Below are positions 16,545-26,221 of a DNA stretch of 64,000 bases, one piece after another. Both the position numbers and the translations under genes were made by a program. Position 1 is the stretch's first letter. Each line of letters starts with the position of its first letter. A model generated the notes under the pieces. That model ran no database searches. It was not told the DNA's origin and worked only from the letters and a program-made list of their open reading frames with translations. The stretch comes from Hyphomicrobium_A sp044507625 (GTDB lineage Bacteria > Pseudomonadota > Alphaproteobacteria > Rhizobiales > Hyphomicrobiaceae). Location of the stretch: positions 256,975-320,974 of the forward strand of contig JBIQJE010000004.1 of the NCBI GenBank assembly GCA_044507625.1, in the 5' to 3' direction.

Positions 16545-17738
16545 ATGCCCGTCACTTTCCGCCGGCGCAGCCGCAGCCGGCCCGCGTGGCCGCTGCTTAT
16601 ACTGCTGGCTTTCGTCGTCTCGCTGCTGCCGCATCACGCGCTCGCCCAGGGCTTCACGACGCGGGCGAAGGCGGCTGTCCTGCTCGATGCCGATACCGGT
16701 GCGATCTATTATCAGTTCAACGCCGATCAGCCGCTGCCGCCCGCCTCCATCTCCAAGCTGATGACAGCCGCGGTCGTCTTTCGGGCGCTGAAGGAAGGGC
16801 GGCTGAAGCTCACCGACGAATTCACGATGAGCGAGCACGCCTGGCGTACGGGCGGCGCACCCTCGCGCACGTCGTCGATGTTCGTGCCCATCAACACCAC
16901 CGCAACCATCGATGAGCTGCTGAAGGGCTTGATCATCCAGTCGGGCAACGATGCCGCAATCTGTCTTGCGGAAGGTCTCGGCGGAAGCGAGGCGCAGTTC
17001 GCCAAGCGTATGACGGTCGAAGCGCGCAACATCGGCCTCAGCAAATCGACCTTTGCCAATCCGAGCGGGCTCTATGATCCCGAACAGCTCATGACCGCGC
17101 GCGAGATCGCGATCCTCGCGCGGTATCTCATCAAGGAATATCCCGAGTACTACCCGATCTTCTCCCAGCGTCTGTTCGAATACCGCAAGCACAAGTTCTA
17201 CAACCGCAACCCTCTTCTGCCGCTCGACATCGGCGCCGACGGCCTGAAGACCGGCTTTGTGAAGGAGTCGGGCTACAATCTCGTCGGCTCGACGGTGCAG
17301 GGCGGCAAGCGGCTGATCGTCGTCGTCTTGGGTCTGGCGACCGAAGCCGAACGCACGTCGGAAGCGCGCCGTCTGCTCGACTGGGGGTATCGCAGCTTCG
17401 CGCCGGCCAAGCTCTTCGACGATGGGGAGATCGTCGGCAGCGCGCGCGTGTGGGGCGGGGAGACTTTCTTCGTGCCGCTCACCGGCAAAGGGCCCGTAAC
17501 CGTGATCCTGCCCCGGGTGCCCGAGAATCCACGTCTCAAGGCCGAAATCGTCTACGATGGGCCGCTGAAGCCACCGGTGCGCAAGGGCGACAAGGTGGCA
17601 GTGCTGCGCATCACCACGCAATCGAACTCGGTGAACGAGATCCCGCTCTACGCGGCGCAGGATGTCGAACCCGGCGGATTGATGCGCCGGGGCCTCGATT
17701 CGCTGGCTCACATGGCGCTGAGCCTGGTGCGCCTGTAG
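16545..17738 (+). CDS. dacF: D-alanyl-D-alanine carboxypeptidase (PBP5/6, S11 family)
   Basis: 397 residues. A signal peptide ends near residue 35 (HALAQ). The penicillin-binding active site is complete: SxxK as SISK (Ser68, Lys71), SxN as SGN in IIQSGNDAA, and KTG in DGLKTGF. A C-terminal beta-rich domain (VKPPVRKGDKVA type) and an amphipathic end (SLAHMALSLVRL) would tether it to the periplasmic face of the inner membrane. It removes the terminal D-Ala from pentapeptide stems. It lies between rlpA and tmk on the same strand. Confidence 0.95.
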   Translation: MPVTFRRRSRSRPAWPLLILLAFVVSLLPHHALAQGFTTRAKAAVLLDADTGAIYYQFNADQPLPPASISKLMTAAVVFRALKEGRLKLTDEFTMSEHAWRTGGAPSRTSSMFVPINTTATIDELLKGLIIQSGNDAAICLAEGLGGSEAQFAKRMTVEARNIGLSKSTFANPSGLYDPEQLMTAREIAILARYLIKEYPEYYPIFSQRLFEYRKHKFYNRNPLLPLDIGADGLKTGFVKESGYNLVGSTVQGGKRLIVVVLGLATEAERTSEARRLLDWGYRSFAPAKLFDDGEIVGSARVWGGETFFVPLTGKGPVTVILPRVPENPRLKAEIVYDGPLKPPVRKGDKVAVLRITTQSNSVNEIPLYAAQDVEPGGLMRRGLDSLAHMALSLVRL

Positions 17739-17802
17739 GTGGCGCGCCGCAGGCCGACGTGATACCGACGCGGTTGGTTGCTGCGGTCGCGAGGCGTTAG
17801 CT

Positions 17803-18459
17803 GTGCTCGGCAAGTTCATCACCTTCGAGGGCGGAGAGGGCTCCGGCAAGTCGACCCAGGCGCGGATGCTGTCCGAGGCGCTGAACCGCGCGGGCATCGA
17901 CACGCTCGTCACGCGCGAGCCCGGTGGCTCGCCCTTCGCCGAGGCGATGCGGCACGTCATTCTCGATCCGACAACGCCACCGCATTCGCCGCTGTCCGAA
18001 GCGCTGCTGTTCTATGCCGCCCGGGCCGACCATCTCGACACCGCGGTGCGTCCTGCGCTCAACGCCGGCCGATGGGTGATCTGCGACCGTTTCATCGATT
18101 CGACGCGGGTCTATCAGGGCGTCGCGGGCGGGCTGCCGGGCGAAGTCATCGACACCCTGAACGAGATGATCGTCGACCCGACCTATCCCGACCTGACGCT
18201 CGTGCTCGACATTCCCGCCGAGCTTGGCCTCGGCCGCGCGCACAGCCGCCGCGTCGACCGTTTCAACCCCGACACCGAGGCCGACGCCTACGAGAAGCGC
18301 GATCTTGCGTTCCACTGGAAGCTTCGGGAGGCGTTCTGCGAAATCGCCAAGGCCGAGCCAGAGCGCTGCGTGCTGATCGATGCCGCGCAGGATGAACGCG
18401 CGGTCTTCGACACTGTGTGGCGCGCGGTGGAGGTGCGGCTGCTGGCGCAGGTACGCTGA
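17803..18459 (+). CDS. tmk: Thymidylate kinase
   Basis: 218 residues from GTG 17803. The P-loop is FEGGEGSGKST (residues 8-18), the DR motif is in ICDRFIDSTRVYQG, and the lid region RRVDRFNPDTEA follows. It phosphorylates dTMP to dTDP for DNA synthesis. The stop codon overlaps the start of holB (TGATG), so the two are translationally coupled, the usual alphaproteobacterial tmk-holB arrangement. Confidence 0.96.
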   Translation: MLGKFITFEGGEGSGKSTQARMLSEALNRAGIDTLVTREPGGSPFAEAMRHVILDPTTPPHSPLSEALLFYAARADHLDTAVRPALNAGRWVICDRFIDSTRVYQGVAGGLPGEVIDTLNEMIVDPTYPDLTLVLDIPAELGLGRAHSRRVDRFNPDTEADAYEKRDLAFHWKLREAFCEIAKAEPERCVLIDAAQDERAVFDTVWRAVEVRLLAQVR

Positions 18460-19592
18460 TGGCACGCGCGCCCGCCGCCGCAGAGATCGAGGCGCTGCCG
18501 GAGGCCGACCGGCTGGCCGATTTTCCGCACCCGCGCGAAACGGAACGCCTCTTCGGCCATAGCGCCGTCGAAGCGGCCTTGGCCGGTGCGCTCGCCAGCG
18601 GGCGCGTGCATCACGCGTGGCTGCTGTCAGGCCCGCGCGGCATCGGCAAGGCGACGCTGGCGTATCGTTTCGCCCGCGCGGCGCTCGCCGAGCGGCGGGA
18701 GCGCGACCCGTCGGGAAGCAGCCTTGCCATCGCGCCCGAGACCACAGCCGCGCGCCAGGTTCGCGCGCTATCCCATCCCGGATTGCTTCTCATTCGCCGG
18801 CCCTACGACATCAAAGCCAAGCGCTTCGCGACCTCCATTCCGGTGGACGAGGTGCGGCGGCTGCGCTCGTTCCTGTCCCATCGCGCAGCCGGGGACGGCT
18901 GGCGCGTCGTCATCGTGGACGAGGCGAACGAGCTCAACGTCAACGCGGCGAACGCCCTTTTGAAATCCCTGGAGGAGCCGCCCGAGCGTACCGTCTTCCT
19001 GCTGGTATCCTCTGCGCCAGGGCAACTCGTGCCGACCATCCGCTCGCGATGCCGTGCGCTCGCGCTGTCGCCGCTCGAGCGGGAGGATTTGCACGCCGCC
19101 ACCGCGCAGGCGCTCAAGGCCGCGGATATGCCGCCGCCGCCTGACGGCGATTGGACGGCACTGGAAGATTTGGCGGAGGGCAGCGTCGGGCGTCTCCTCG
19201 GCTTGCTCGGAGCCGGCGGCATCGAGCTGCAGGGCCGGATCATGCGGCTGCTGGAGTCGCTCCCGAAGGTCGACTGGCGCGCCGTGCATACGCTTTCGGA
19301 CGAGCTGCAACCTACCGCCGCGCACGCCCGTTTCGAACTCTTTTTCGAATTGCTGCTCAATGCGTTGGCGCGGACGATCCGCACCGCCGCCACGGGTGAA
19401 GGAAGCCCCGCGGAGAGGGCACTGGCGGAGCGGCTCATGGGCGAGGGGCGGCTTGCGTCCTTCGCCGCCCTGTGGGAAAGAATAGCCCGCGAAAGGGCCG
19501 ACACGGTTGCGCTCAATCTCGACCGCAAGGGGTTGATCCTCGAGACCGTGACCGGCCTGGCCGCCGCCGCACAACAACGAAAGCCCGCCTGA
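18459..19592 (+). CDS. holB: DNA polymerase III subunit delta'
   Basis: 377 residues from ATG 18459, overlapping the tmk stop by one base. It has the AAA+ clamp-loader fold: HHAWLLSGPRGIGKATLAYRFARA (Walker A region), VDEANELNVNAANALLKSLEEPP (Walker B/SRC-adjacent), and the sensor region SAPGQLVPTIRSRCR. The C-terminal helical collar follows. It is part of the clamp-loader complex for the replicative polymerase. metG follows after about 130 bp. Confidence 0.94.
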   Translation: MARAPAAAEIEALPEADRLADFPHPRETERLFGHSAVEAALAGALASGRVHHAWLLSGPRGIGKATLAYRFARAALAERRERDPSGSSLAIAPETTAARQVRALSHPGLLLIRRPYDIKAKRFATSIPVDEVRRLRSFLSHRAAGDGWRVVIVDEANELNVNAANALLKSLEEPPERTVFLLVSSAPGQLVPTIRSRCRALALSPLEREDLHAATAQALKAADMPPPPDGDWTALEDLAEGSVGRLLGLLGAGGIELQGRIMRLLESLPKVDWRAVHTLSDELQPTAAHARFELFFELLLNALARTIRTAATGEGSPAERALAERLMGEGRLASFAALWERIARERADTVALNLDRKGLILETVTGLAAAAQQRKPA

Positions 19593-19724
19593 GAAGATGC
19601 ACGCGCCGCGCCGATTTGCTCCGATTGCATCGCGCACCGCCCGAATGTGAGGCGGCCTGACCGGCTGCGCGCCGGCATTCTCGACAGCCGAACACATTCG
19701 CATCTTTTCCGAGGACCCTAGTCC

Positions 19725-21371
19725 ATGAGCGGGCGCCCCAAGTTCTACATCACGACGGCCATTTCCTATCCCAATGGCCAGCCGCACATCGGCCATGCCT
19801 ACGAGGCCATCGCCACGGACGCGATCGCGCGCTTCGAGCGGCTCGACGGTAAGGACGTCTACTTCCTCACCGGCACCGACGAGCACGGGCTGAAGATGAA
19901 GCAGACGGCGGGCAAGGAGGGGGTTACGCCGCGGGAGCTTGCCGACCGCAACGCGGCGCGCTTCCGCGAGATGGTCGAGACGCTCGGCCTCTCCAACGAT
20001 GACTTCATCCGCACCACCGAGGCGCGCCATTACCGCTCTTCGGAGGAGATCTGGCGGCGGATGGAGAAGGCCGGCGACATCTTCCTCAAGACGTATTCCG
20101 GCTGGTACTCGGTGCGCGATGAGGCTTTCTACAACGAGAGCGAGACGACCGTCGGCGAGGACGGCGTTCGCCGCGGCCCGCAGGCCACGCCTGTCGAGTG
20201 GACGGAGGAGGAGACCTATTTCTTCCGCCTCTCCGCCTACGAGGACCGGCTGCTCGCGCACTATGACGCGAACCCGGATTTCATCCTGCCGCCCGAGCGC
20301 CGCAACGAAGTGACGAGCTTCGTCCGGGGCGGACTGGAGGATCTGTCGATCTCGCGCACGACGCTCGACTGGGGCATTCCGGTGCCGGAGGCGGCGTCCG
20401 GGCAGGGCCGCAACGGGGCGCCGCACGTCATGTACGTGTGGGTCGATGCGCTGACGAACTACATCACGGGCGTGGGCTTCCCCGACGAGAAAAGCCCGCT
20501 GTGGCACTACTGGCCCGCCGACGTGCACGTCATCGGCAAGGACATCCTGCGCTTCCACGCGGTCTATTGGCCCGCCTTCCTGATGTCGGCGGGGCTCGAG
20601 CTGCCCAAGCGCGTCTTCAGCCACGGCTTCGTGCTTTCCAAGGGCGAGAAGATGTCGAAGTCGGTCGGCAATGTCGTCGATCCGTTCGACCTCGTGAAAG
20701 CCTATGGCCAGGAGCAGGTGCGCTACTTCTTCCTGCGCGAGGTGAACTTCGGCCAGGACGGCAACTATTCGCCGGAGGCGATCGCCAACCGCATCAACGC
20801 CGACCTCGCGAACGACCTCGGCAATCTCGCGCAGCGCTCGCTGTCGATGATCAACAAGAACTGCGGCGCACGGGTGCCGGAGCCGGGCGAATTCACGGAA
20901 GCCGACAAGGCCATCCTGGCAGCCGCGGATGGGCTCTACGCCAAGGTGCGCGAGGCGATGGACCGTCAGGCGATCACGCGCTACCTCGACGCCGTCTGGG
21001 CGGTGGTGGCGGACGCGAACCGCTACTTCGCCGGCGAGGAGCCGTGGGCCAAGAAGAAAACCGATCCCAAGCGCATGGAGACGATCCTCTATGTGACGGC
21101 GGAAGTGGTGCGGCAGATCGCCATTCTGGCGGCGCCTGTGACGCCGCAGGCTGCCGAAAAGCTGCTCGGCTACTTGGGCCAGCCCGCCGAAGCACACACA
21201 TTCAGTGCGCTGGGCGAGGCGGGGCGTCTGAAGCCCGGCACGGAGCTGCCCGAGCCGTCGGGCGTCTTCCCGCGCTATGTGGCGCCTGAGGCGGACAGCG
21301 ACGGCAAGGGTGAGCCCAAGCCGAAACAGGACAAGCCCAAGAAGCAGAAGGATGCGAAGGGGCAGGCGTGA
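19725..21371 (+). CDS. metG: Methionyl-tRNA synthetase
   Basis: 548 residues. The class I signatures are PNGQPHIGHAYE (HIGH) and KGEKMSKSVGN (KMSKS), with TGTDEHGLKMKQTA between them. The C-terminal anticodon-binding helical domain includes EEPWAKKKTDP. The end is a Lys/Pro-rich tail (PKPKQDKPKKQKDAKGQA) and not a Trbp111-type domain. It charges tRNA-Met. The stop overlaps the ATG of tatD (TGATG), showing tight coupling in the metG-tatD-MBL operon. Confidence 0.96.
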   Translation: MSGRPKFYITTAISYPNGQPHIGHAYEAIATDAIARFERLDGKDVYFLTGTDEHGLKMKQTAGKEGVTPRELADRNAARFREMVETLGLSNDDFIRTTEARHYRSSEEIWRRMEKAGDIFLKTYSGWYSVRDEAFYNESETTVGEDGVRRGPQATPVEWTEEETYFFRLSAYEDRLLAHYDANPDFILPPERRNEVTSFVRGGLEDLSISRTTLDWGIPVPEAASGQGRNGAPHVMYVWVDALTNYITGVGFPDEKSPLWHYWPADVHVIGKDILRFHAVYWPAFLMSAGLELPKRVFSHGFVLSKGEKMSKSVGNVVDPFDLVKAYGQEQVRYFFLREVNFGQDGNYSPEAIANRINADLANDLGNLAQRSLSMINKNCGARVPEPGEFTEADKAILAAADGLYAKVREAMDRQAITRYLDAVWAVVADANRYFAGEEPWAKKKTDPKRMETILYVTAEVVRQIAILAAPVTPQAAEKLLGYLGQPAEAHTFSALGEAGRLKPGTELPEPSGVFPRYVAPEADSDGKGEPKPKQDKPKKQKDAKGQA

Positions 21372-22177
21372 TGCTCGTCGACCACCATTGCCATCTCGAT
21401 TTCGAGCAGCTCGCCGCCGACCGCGACGGGCTGCTCGCGCGCGCCAAGGCGGCGGGTGTCGGGATCATGGTGACGATCTCGACACGCGTGCGCCAGCTTC
21501 CGACGCTGCTCGATATCTGCGCCGCGCACGACAACATCTACTGCTCGGTCGGCACGCATCCGCATAATGCCGATGAGGAGCGAGGCATCCCGGCCGATGA
21601 GCTGGTGCGTCTCGCCGAGCATCCGAAAGTCGTCGCGATCGGCGAGGCAGGGCTCGACTACTTCTACAAAAAGGGCTCGCCCGAGGCACAGGCGGAAGGC
21701 TTCCGTGCGCATATCGAAGCGGCGCGGCGCACCGGTCTGCCGCTCGAGATCCACACGCGGGACGCCGACGCCGATACCATCGCCATTCTCGAAGAGGCAT
21801 ACGCCGAGGGCGGGCCGTTCCCCGCGATCCTGCACTGCTATACTGGCGGGCCGGAGCTTGCGGCGCGGGCGGTCGAGCTCGGGCTCTTTGTGTCGTTCAC
21901 GGGCGTGCTGACGTTCAAGAAGAACGATGCGCTGCGCGAGATCGCGCGCAACGTTCCGCTCGACCGTCTGCTGGTTGAGACCGATGCTCCGTACCTCGCG
22001 CCGGAGCCCTTCCGCGGCAAGACGAACGAGCCCGCCTACGTGGTGCACACGGCGGCGACACTCGCGAACGTGAAGGGCGTATCGGACGAGGAAATTGCGC
22101 GCGCGACGAGCGACAACTTCTTCCGGCTCTTCCGCAAGGTGAAGCGTCCCGCCGACGCCGGTAGCGCCGCCGCATGA
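21371..22177 (+). CDS. TatD family metal-dependent hydrolase/DNase
   Basis: 268 residues from ATG 21371; a GTG 3 bp earlier is also possible. The N-terminal metal motif is DHHCHLDF, followed by VGTHPHNADEE, GEAGLDYFY, LEIHTRDAD, LHCYTGG and LVETDAPYLAPEP, the complete TatD TIM-barrel set. It is expected to be a 3'-5' exonuclease or related phosphoesterase in the cytoplasm. It overlaps metG by one base and the next gene by four bases (ATGA). Confidence 0.94.
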   Translation: MLVDHHCHLDFEQLAADRDGLLARAKAAGVGIMVTISTRVRQLPTLLDICAAHDNIYCSVGTHPHNADEERGIPADELVRLAEHPKVVAIGEAGLDYFYKKGSPEAQAEGFRAHIEAARRTGLPLEIHTRDADADTIAILEEAYAEGGPFPAILHCYTGGPELAARAVELGLFVSFTGVLTFKKNDALREIARNVPLDRLLVETDAPYLAPEPFRGKTNEPAYVVHTAATLANVKGVSDEEIARATSDNFFRLFRKVKRPADAGSAAA

Positions 22178-22971
22178 CCTACCGCGCCACGATCCTCGGC
22201 TGCGGCTCATCCGGCGGCGTGCCCCGGATCGGAACCATGTGGGGCGCGTGCGATCCGCAGAACCCGAAGAACCGGCGCTGGCGATGCAGCATGCTGGTGG
22301 AGCGCATCGGCAAGCCGCGCCACACGACGGTGCTGATCGATACCTCGCCCGATCTGCGCGAGCAACTTCTCAGCGTGCGCTGCGAAGCGCTGGACGGCGT
22401 GCTCTACACGCACGATCACGCCGATCACACGCACGGCATCGATGATCTGCGCATGGTCGCCTATGCGATGAAAAAGCGGCTCGACGTGTGGATGGACGCC
22501 GAGACCGGGCGCAGCATCACCGACCGCTTCGGCTATTGCTTCGAGAAGCCCGCAGGATCGAACTATCCTCCGATCCTCACCGCGCATGCGATCGAGGTGC
22601 CGACGCCCATTCGCGTCGATGGACCGTCGGGCGCGATCGAGGCGATTCCGATCCCGCAGGCGCATGGCGATATGAGCACGCTTGCGTTCCGCATCGGCGG
22701 GCTGGCCTATTCGCCGGACGTGAGCGACATCTCCGATGCCTCGGCGGCCCAGCTCGAAGGCCTCGATGTGTGGATCGTCGATGCGCTCCGCTACATTGCG
22801 CATCCGAGCCATTTCAGCGTGAAGCAGGCGTTGGCATGGATCGAGCGCCTGAAGCCGAAACGCGCGATCCTCACGCACATGACGACCGACCTCGATTACG
22901 AGGCGCTGCGGCGCGAACTGCCGGACAACGTCGAGCCGGCCTACGACGGCATGGCGGTCGAGTTCCGCTGA
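22174..22971 (+). CDS. MBL fold metallohydrolase (PhnP-like)
   Basis: 265 residues. The start ATG overlaps the tatD stop (ATGA). The N-terminus LGCGSSGGVPRIG and the metal motif THDHADHTHG are characteristic of the PhnP/PqqB-like branch, with DVSDIS and later HPSHFSVKQA and LTHMTTDLDY supplying the remaining ligands. It likely hydrolyses a cyclic phosphodiester or related small substrate. No phn genes are nearby. The metG-tatD-MBL arrangement is conserved in Rhizobiales (family knowledge). Confidence 0.92.
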   Translation: MTYRATILGCGSSGGVPRIGTMWGACDPQNPKNRRWRCSMLVERIGKPRHTTVLIDTSPDLREQLLSVRCEALDGVLYTHDHADHTHGIDDLRMVAYAMKKRLDVWMDAETGRSITDRFGYCFEKPAGSNYPPILTAHAIEVPTPIRVDGPSGAIEAIPIPQAHGDMSTLAFRIGGLAYSPDVSDISDASAAQLEGLDVWIVDALRYIAHPSHFSVKQALAWIERLKPKRAILTHMTTDLDYEALRRELPDNVEPAYDGMAVEFR

Positions 22972-22986
22972 TCCCTCACGCGGCGC

Positions 22987-23736
22987 CTAAGCGCCGGACG
23001 TCGCCTGCTGCTGCTTGAGCCAATCGGCGAAATCGACGACGCGTCCGGTGAAGTCGCACGACGGCGAAGCGAGTTCGAGGAATAGCGGCACCAGCTCTTC
23101 CGGCGCATGCAACTTCTGCGGATCCTCTCCCGGAAACGCCTTCGCGCGCATCGCCGTGCGGATGGGACCGGGATTGACGAGGTTCACGCACAGGTCGGAG
23201 CTCTCGACCTCATTGGCGTAGGTTTTCGCCAGCGCTTCGAGCCCGGCCTTCGACACAGCATAGGGACCCCAGTAGGCATACTTGCCGCTCGCTGCACCCG
23301 ACGTGACGAACACCACGCGGCCCGCATCCGAGCGCTTCAGCACCGGGTCGAGCGTGCGAATCAGCCGCCAGTTGGCGGACAGGTTGATGTCGAGCACCTG
23401 GCTCCAGGCGTCCTCGGTGACATGCTGCAACGGTGACAGCGGACCGAGCACGCCCGCATTGCCGATGAAGATGTCGAGCTTACCCCAGCGCTGATAGATC
23501 GTCGGGCCCAGCTGATCGATCTTGTCACCGTTGCCGAGATCGAGCTGCAGCAGCGTCGCCTTGCCGCCACGGCGCCGGATCTCGTCGTCGAGCTCTTCGA
23601 GGGCGCCGACGGTGCGCGCCACGAGGATGAGATGGGCACCTGCCTTGGCCAGCCCGAGTGCTACGGCGCGGCCGATGCCGCGCGAAGCACCGGTGACGAG
23701 GGCGAGACGATCCTTGAGGGGTTTTTTCTGCGTCAT
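22987..23736 (-). CDS. SDR family oxidoreductase
   Basis: 249 residues from ATG 23736 (an in-frame TTG at 23763 exists). The Rossmann cofactor motif is TGASRGIG, the structural motif is NAG in IGNAGVLGP, and the active-site Ser, Tyr and Lys are in VTSGAASGKYAYWGPYAVSKAG. The C-terminus contains VNPGPIRTAMR. It is an NAD(P)-dependent dehydrogenase or reductase of unknown substrate. It is downstream of purF on the same strand (gap about 195 bp), a neighbour commonly seen in Rhizobiales. Confidence 0.92.
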   Translation of the reverse strand: MTQKKPLKDRLALVTGASRGIGRAVALGLAKAGAHLILVARTVGALEELDDEIRRRGGKATLLQLDLGNGDKIDQLGPTIYQRWGKLDIFIGNAGVLGPLSPLQHVTEDAWSQVLDINLSANWRLIRTLDPVLKRSDAGRVVFVTSGAASGKYAYWGPYAVSKAGLEALAKTYANEVESSDLCVNLVNPGPIRTAMRAKAFPGEDPQKLHAPEELVPLFLELASPSCDFTGRVVDFADWLKQQQATSGA

Positions 23737-23930
23737 GAGCTTTGTTTTGCGCTGCCTCGACAATCGGCCCCCGCGTTTTACCGGAAGCCGATCGAGAAGA
23801 GCTAATAGACCAAGGGCGGACGGGGCAACCCCGGACCGGCGCCGCTTCGGAGCCTACCGATCCAACGGCTGAACCGTCTGCTCAGGAATGTGCCGGAAAC
23901 TCAGCCTTTTGGCGTTGATGGGCGCGGGGC

Positions 23931-25439
23931 TCAGCCCACCTCGGCGAGCAACGACAACTGCCGTGGAATGGCGTGGCCGCTCTTGTCGGTGAGCGGCGTT
24001 GGGTATTCGCCGGTAAAGCAGTGATCGGTGAACTGCGGGCTGCGGTTGTCGCGGCCGTCGAACCCGACGGCGCGGTAAATGCCATCGACGGAAAGGAACG
24101 CGAGGCTGTCGACGCCGAGAAACTCGCGCATGCCGGCGAGATCCTTCTGCGCGGCGAGAAGGTCGGCGCTGTCGGGCGTATCGATGCCGTAATAATCGGG
24201 GTGGGTGATCGGGGGCGAGGAGATGCGCATGTGCACTTCGCGCGCGCCCGATTCGTACATGAGCTGGGCGATCTTCTTGGAGGTGGTGCCGCGCACAACG
24301 CTGTCGTCGACGAGCACGATGCGTTTGCCGCGAATGATGCTGGCGTTGGCCGAGTGTTTCAGCTTCACGCCGAGATCGCGGATGCGCTGCTCGGGGGCGA
24401 TGAAGGTGCGGCCGACGTAGTGGTTGCGGATGATGCCGAGCTCGAACGGCACATTGGAGGCCTGCGCGAAGCCGATGGCGGCGGGAACGCCGGAGTCCGG
24501 GATCGGCACGATGACGTCCACGTCGGCGGGTGCTTCCTGCGCGAGCTGCACGCCCATCTGCTTGCGGATGTCATAAACAGTTCGCCCGCCGATCACGCTG
24601 TCCGGGCGGGCGAAGTAAATGTATTCGAAGATGCAGGGGCGGGCGGGGCGAATCGGGAAGGGCCGATGGCTCTCGATGCCGTCCTTGGTGATGACCACCA
24701 CTTCGCCGTTGTCGACCTCGCGGATGAACTCCGCGCCCACCATGTCGAGCGCGCACGTCTCCGATGCGAGCACGTAGGCGGAGCCGAGACGGCCGAGGAC
24801 GAGCGGGCGAATGCCGACGGGGTCACGCGCGCCGATCAGCATGTCGTTGGTGAGGCCGACGAGGGCATAGGCGCCTTCGATCTGGCGGATCGCATCCACG
24901 AAGCGCTCGACGATCCGGCGCTTATTGGAGCGGGAGAGAAGATGCAGGATGACCTCCGTGTCGGAGGTCGACTGACAGATGGCGCCGGTGGAGATCAGCT
25001 CCTGGCGTACCGTCAGGGCGTTGGTGAGATTGCCGTTGTGGGCGACGGCGAAGCCGCCCGTGTCGATGTCGGCGAAGAGCGGCTGCACGTTGCGGAGCAC
25101 GGCATCGCCGCAGGTCGAATAGCGGTTGTGCCCGATGGCGATGTGGCCGGCGAGGCGCTCGATCACGTTGGCGCGGGAGAAGTTGTCGCCGACGAGGCCC
25201 ATGCGGCGCTCGGAGTGGAACTGCTGGCCGTCATAGGAGACGATGCCGCAGGCTTCCTGGCCACGGTGCTGCAGAGCATGGAGGCCGAGGGCGGTGAGGG
25301 CGCCTGCGTCGGGGTGCCCAAAAACACCGAAGACCCCGCATTCCTCGCGGAGTCTGTCGTCACCGTAGCGCAGATATCCAGGCCCCCGCAGTTTGGCATC
25401 CTCGCCAAAGCATCGAGTGTCCTCGAGCTCCTGGTTCAT
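23931..25439 (-). CDS. purF: Amidophosphoribosyltransferase
   Basis: 502 residues from ATG 25439 with GGGAGG upstream; the open frame to 25565 lies outside the gene. The Ntn-hydrolase nucleophile is Cys34 in REECGVFG, so a 33-residue propeptide is expected to be removed. The glutaminase part has ALQHRGQEACGI and GHNRYSTCG, and the PRPP site is VLVDDSVVRGTTSKK. It makes phosphoribosylamine, the first purine step. The later Cys positions that bind [4Fe-4S] in the Bacillus-type enzyme appear replaced (THPDYYG and FTDHCFTG), so an iron-sulfur cluster is not expected. cvpA lies upstream in the same direction. Confidence 0.96.
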   Translation of the reverse strand: MNQELEDTRCFGEDAKLRGPGYLRYGDDRLREECGVFGVFGHPDAGALTALGLHALQHRGQEACGIVSYDGQQFHSERRMGLVGDNFSRANVIERLAGHIAIGHNRYSTCGDAVLRNVQPLFADIDTGGFAVAHNGNLTNALTVRQELISTGAICQSTSDTEVILHLLSRSNKRRIVERFVDAIRQIEGAYALVGLTNDMLIGARDPVGIRPLVLGRLGSAYVLASETCALDMVGAEFIREVDNGEVVVITKDGIESHRPFPIRPARPCIFEYIYFARPDSVIGGRTVYDIRKQMGVQLAQEAPADVDVIVPIPDSGVPAAIGFAQASNVPFELGIIRNHYVGRTFIAPEQRIRDLGVKLKHSANASIIRGKRIVLVDDSVVRGTTSKKIAQLMYESGAREVHMRISSPPITHPDYYGIDTPDSADLLAAQKDLAGMREFLGVDSLAFLSVDGIYRAVGFDGRDNRSPQFTDHCFTGEYPTPLTDKSGHAIPRQLSLLAEVG

Positions 25440-25509
25440 CGTCACCTCCCGCTGGTGCCGCTCCGCTGCCCGATGTGAACGCACATTAACGCCGGCCAAT
25501 GCCGCTGGA

Positions 25510-26163
25510 TCAGCTCGCGTGCACCCGCCACGTGACAGAAATATGATATCTTCCCGCCGCTTCAAGCGCCAATTCGTCGCTTCGGCGAATTTCCAGTGAA
25601 CCCTGTTGCTGAGGCTGCGCCGGCTGCTCCTCCTGGCCCGGAGGGGCCGTCAGCGAGGAGGGCATATAAGCCTCCAGAACGTAGCGGATCGAATCCCCGG
25701 TGCCCTTGATGTACGGGAGGGTCTTGGCTTCCCGCACCCAGGGGAAATGCTGGTTCTGATCGGGGAAGAAGGCCTCGTAGAACATGTAGGGGATGACGAT
25801 CAGGATAAATCCGCGCACCACCCCGAAGATGAAGCCGAGTACGCGGTCGACCATGCCGATGCGGCTGTCGAGGATCGCGTCCGAAAGGCGCGCGGTAATG
25901 AGGTGCACGACGATGAGTACGATGAGGAAGATCACCGCGCCGACGACGATCTGGGCGACGGTCCTCTGGGTGCCCATCTGGGCTGCCATGTCTTCCGCGA
26001 AGGGTTTGTGAAAGATCACGAAATAGAGAACCGCGGCGGCGGCCACGGCCCAGGAGACGATCGAGAGCATCTCGCGGGCAAAGCCGCGATACATGGCGAG
26101 CAGGCCGGAGATGAAGCACACGGCGAGCACGGCGGCATCGAGATATGTGATCGGCCCGAGCAT
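25510..26163 (-). CDS. cvpA: CvpA family inner-membrane protein
   Basis: 217 residues with four hydrophobic segments in the first ~130 residues and the family motifs ITYLDAAVL, GLLAMYRGFAREMLSIVSW and DRVLGFIFGVVRG. The C-terminal ~60 residues are hydrophilic with a Gln/Pro-rich stretch. In other bacteria CvpA is linked to envelope stress resistance and colicin V production. It is 70 bp upstream of purF, the classic cvpA-purF pair, and downstream of radA. Confidence 0.93.
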   Translation of the reverse strand: MLGPITYLDAAVLAVCFISGLLAMYRGFAREMLSIVSWAVAAAAVLYFVIFHKPFAEDMAAQMGTQRTVAQIVVGAVIFLIVLIVVHLITARLSDAILDSRIGMVDRVLGFIFGVVRGFILIVIPYMFYEAFFPDQNQHFPWVREAKTLPYIKGTGDSIRYVLEAYMPSSLTAPPGQEEQPAQPQQQGSLEIRRSDELALEAAGRYHISVTWRVHAS

Positions 26164-26221
26164 GGTCTAGAAAGCTCCGTTACACGGCGGTTCGGGGCGG
26201 TTCGGCGCCCGGCGCCGCCTG

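Noticed and set aside
18768..21197. 809-codon minus-strand open frame
   Set aside because: Antisense to holB and metG, both unmistakable. No family motif or ribosome binding site.
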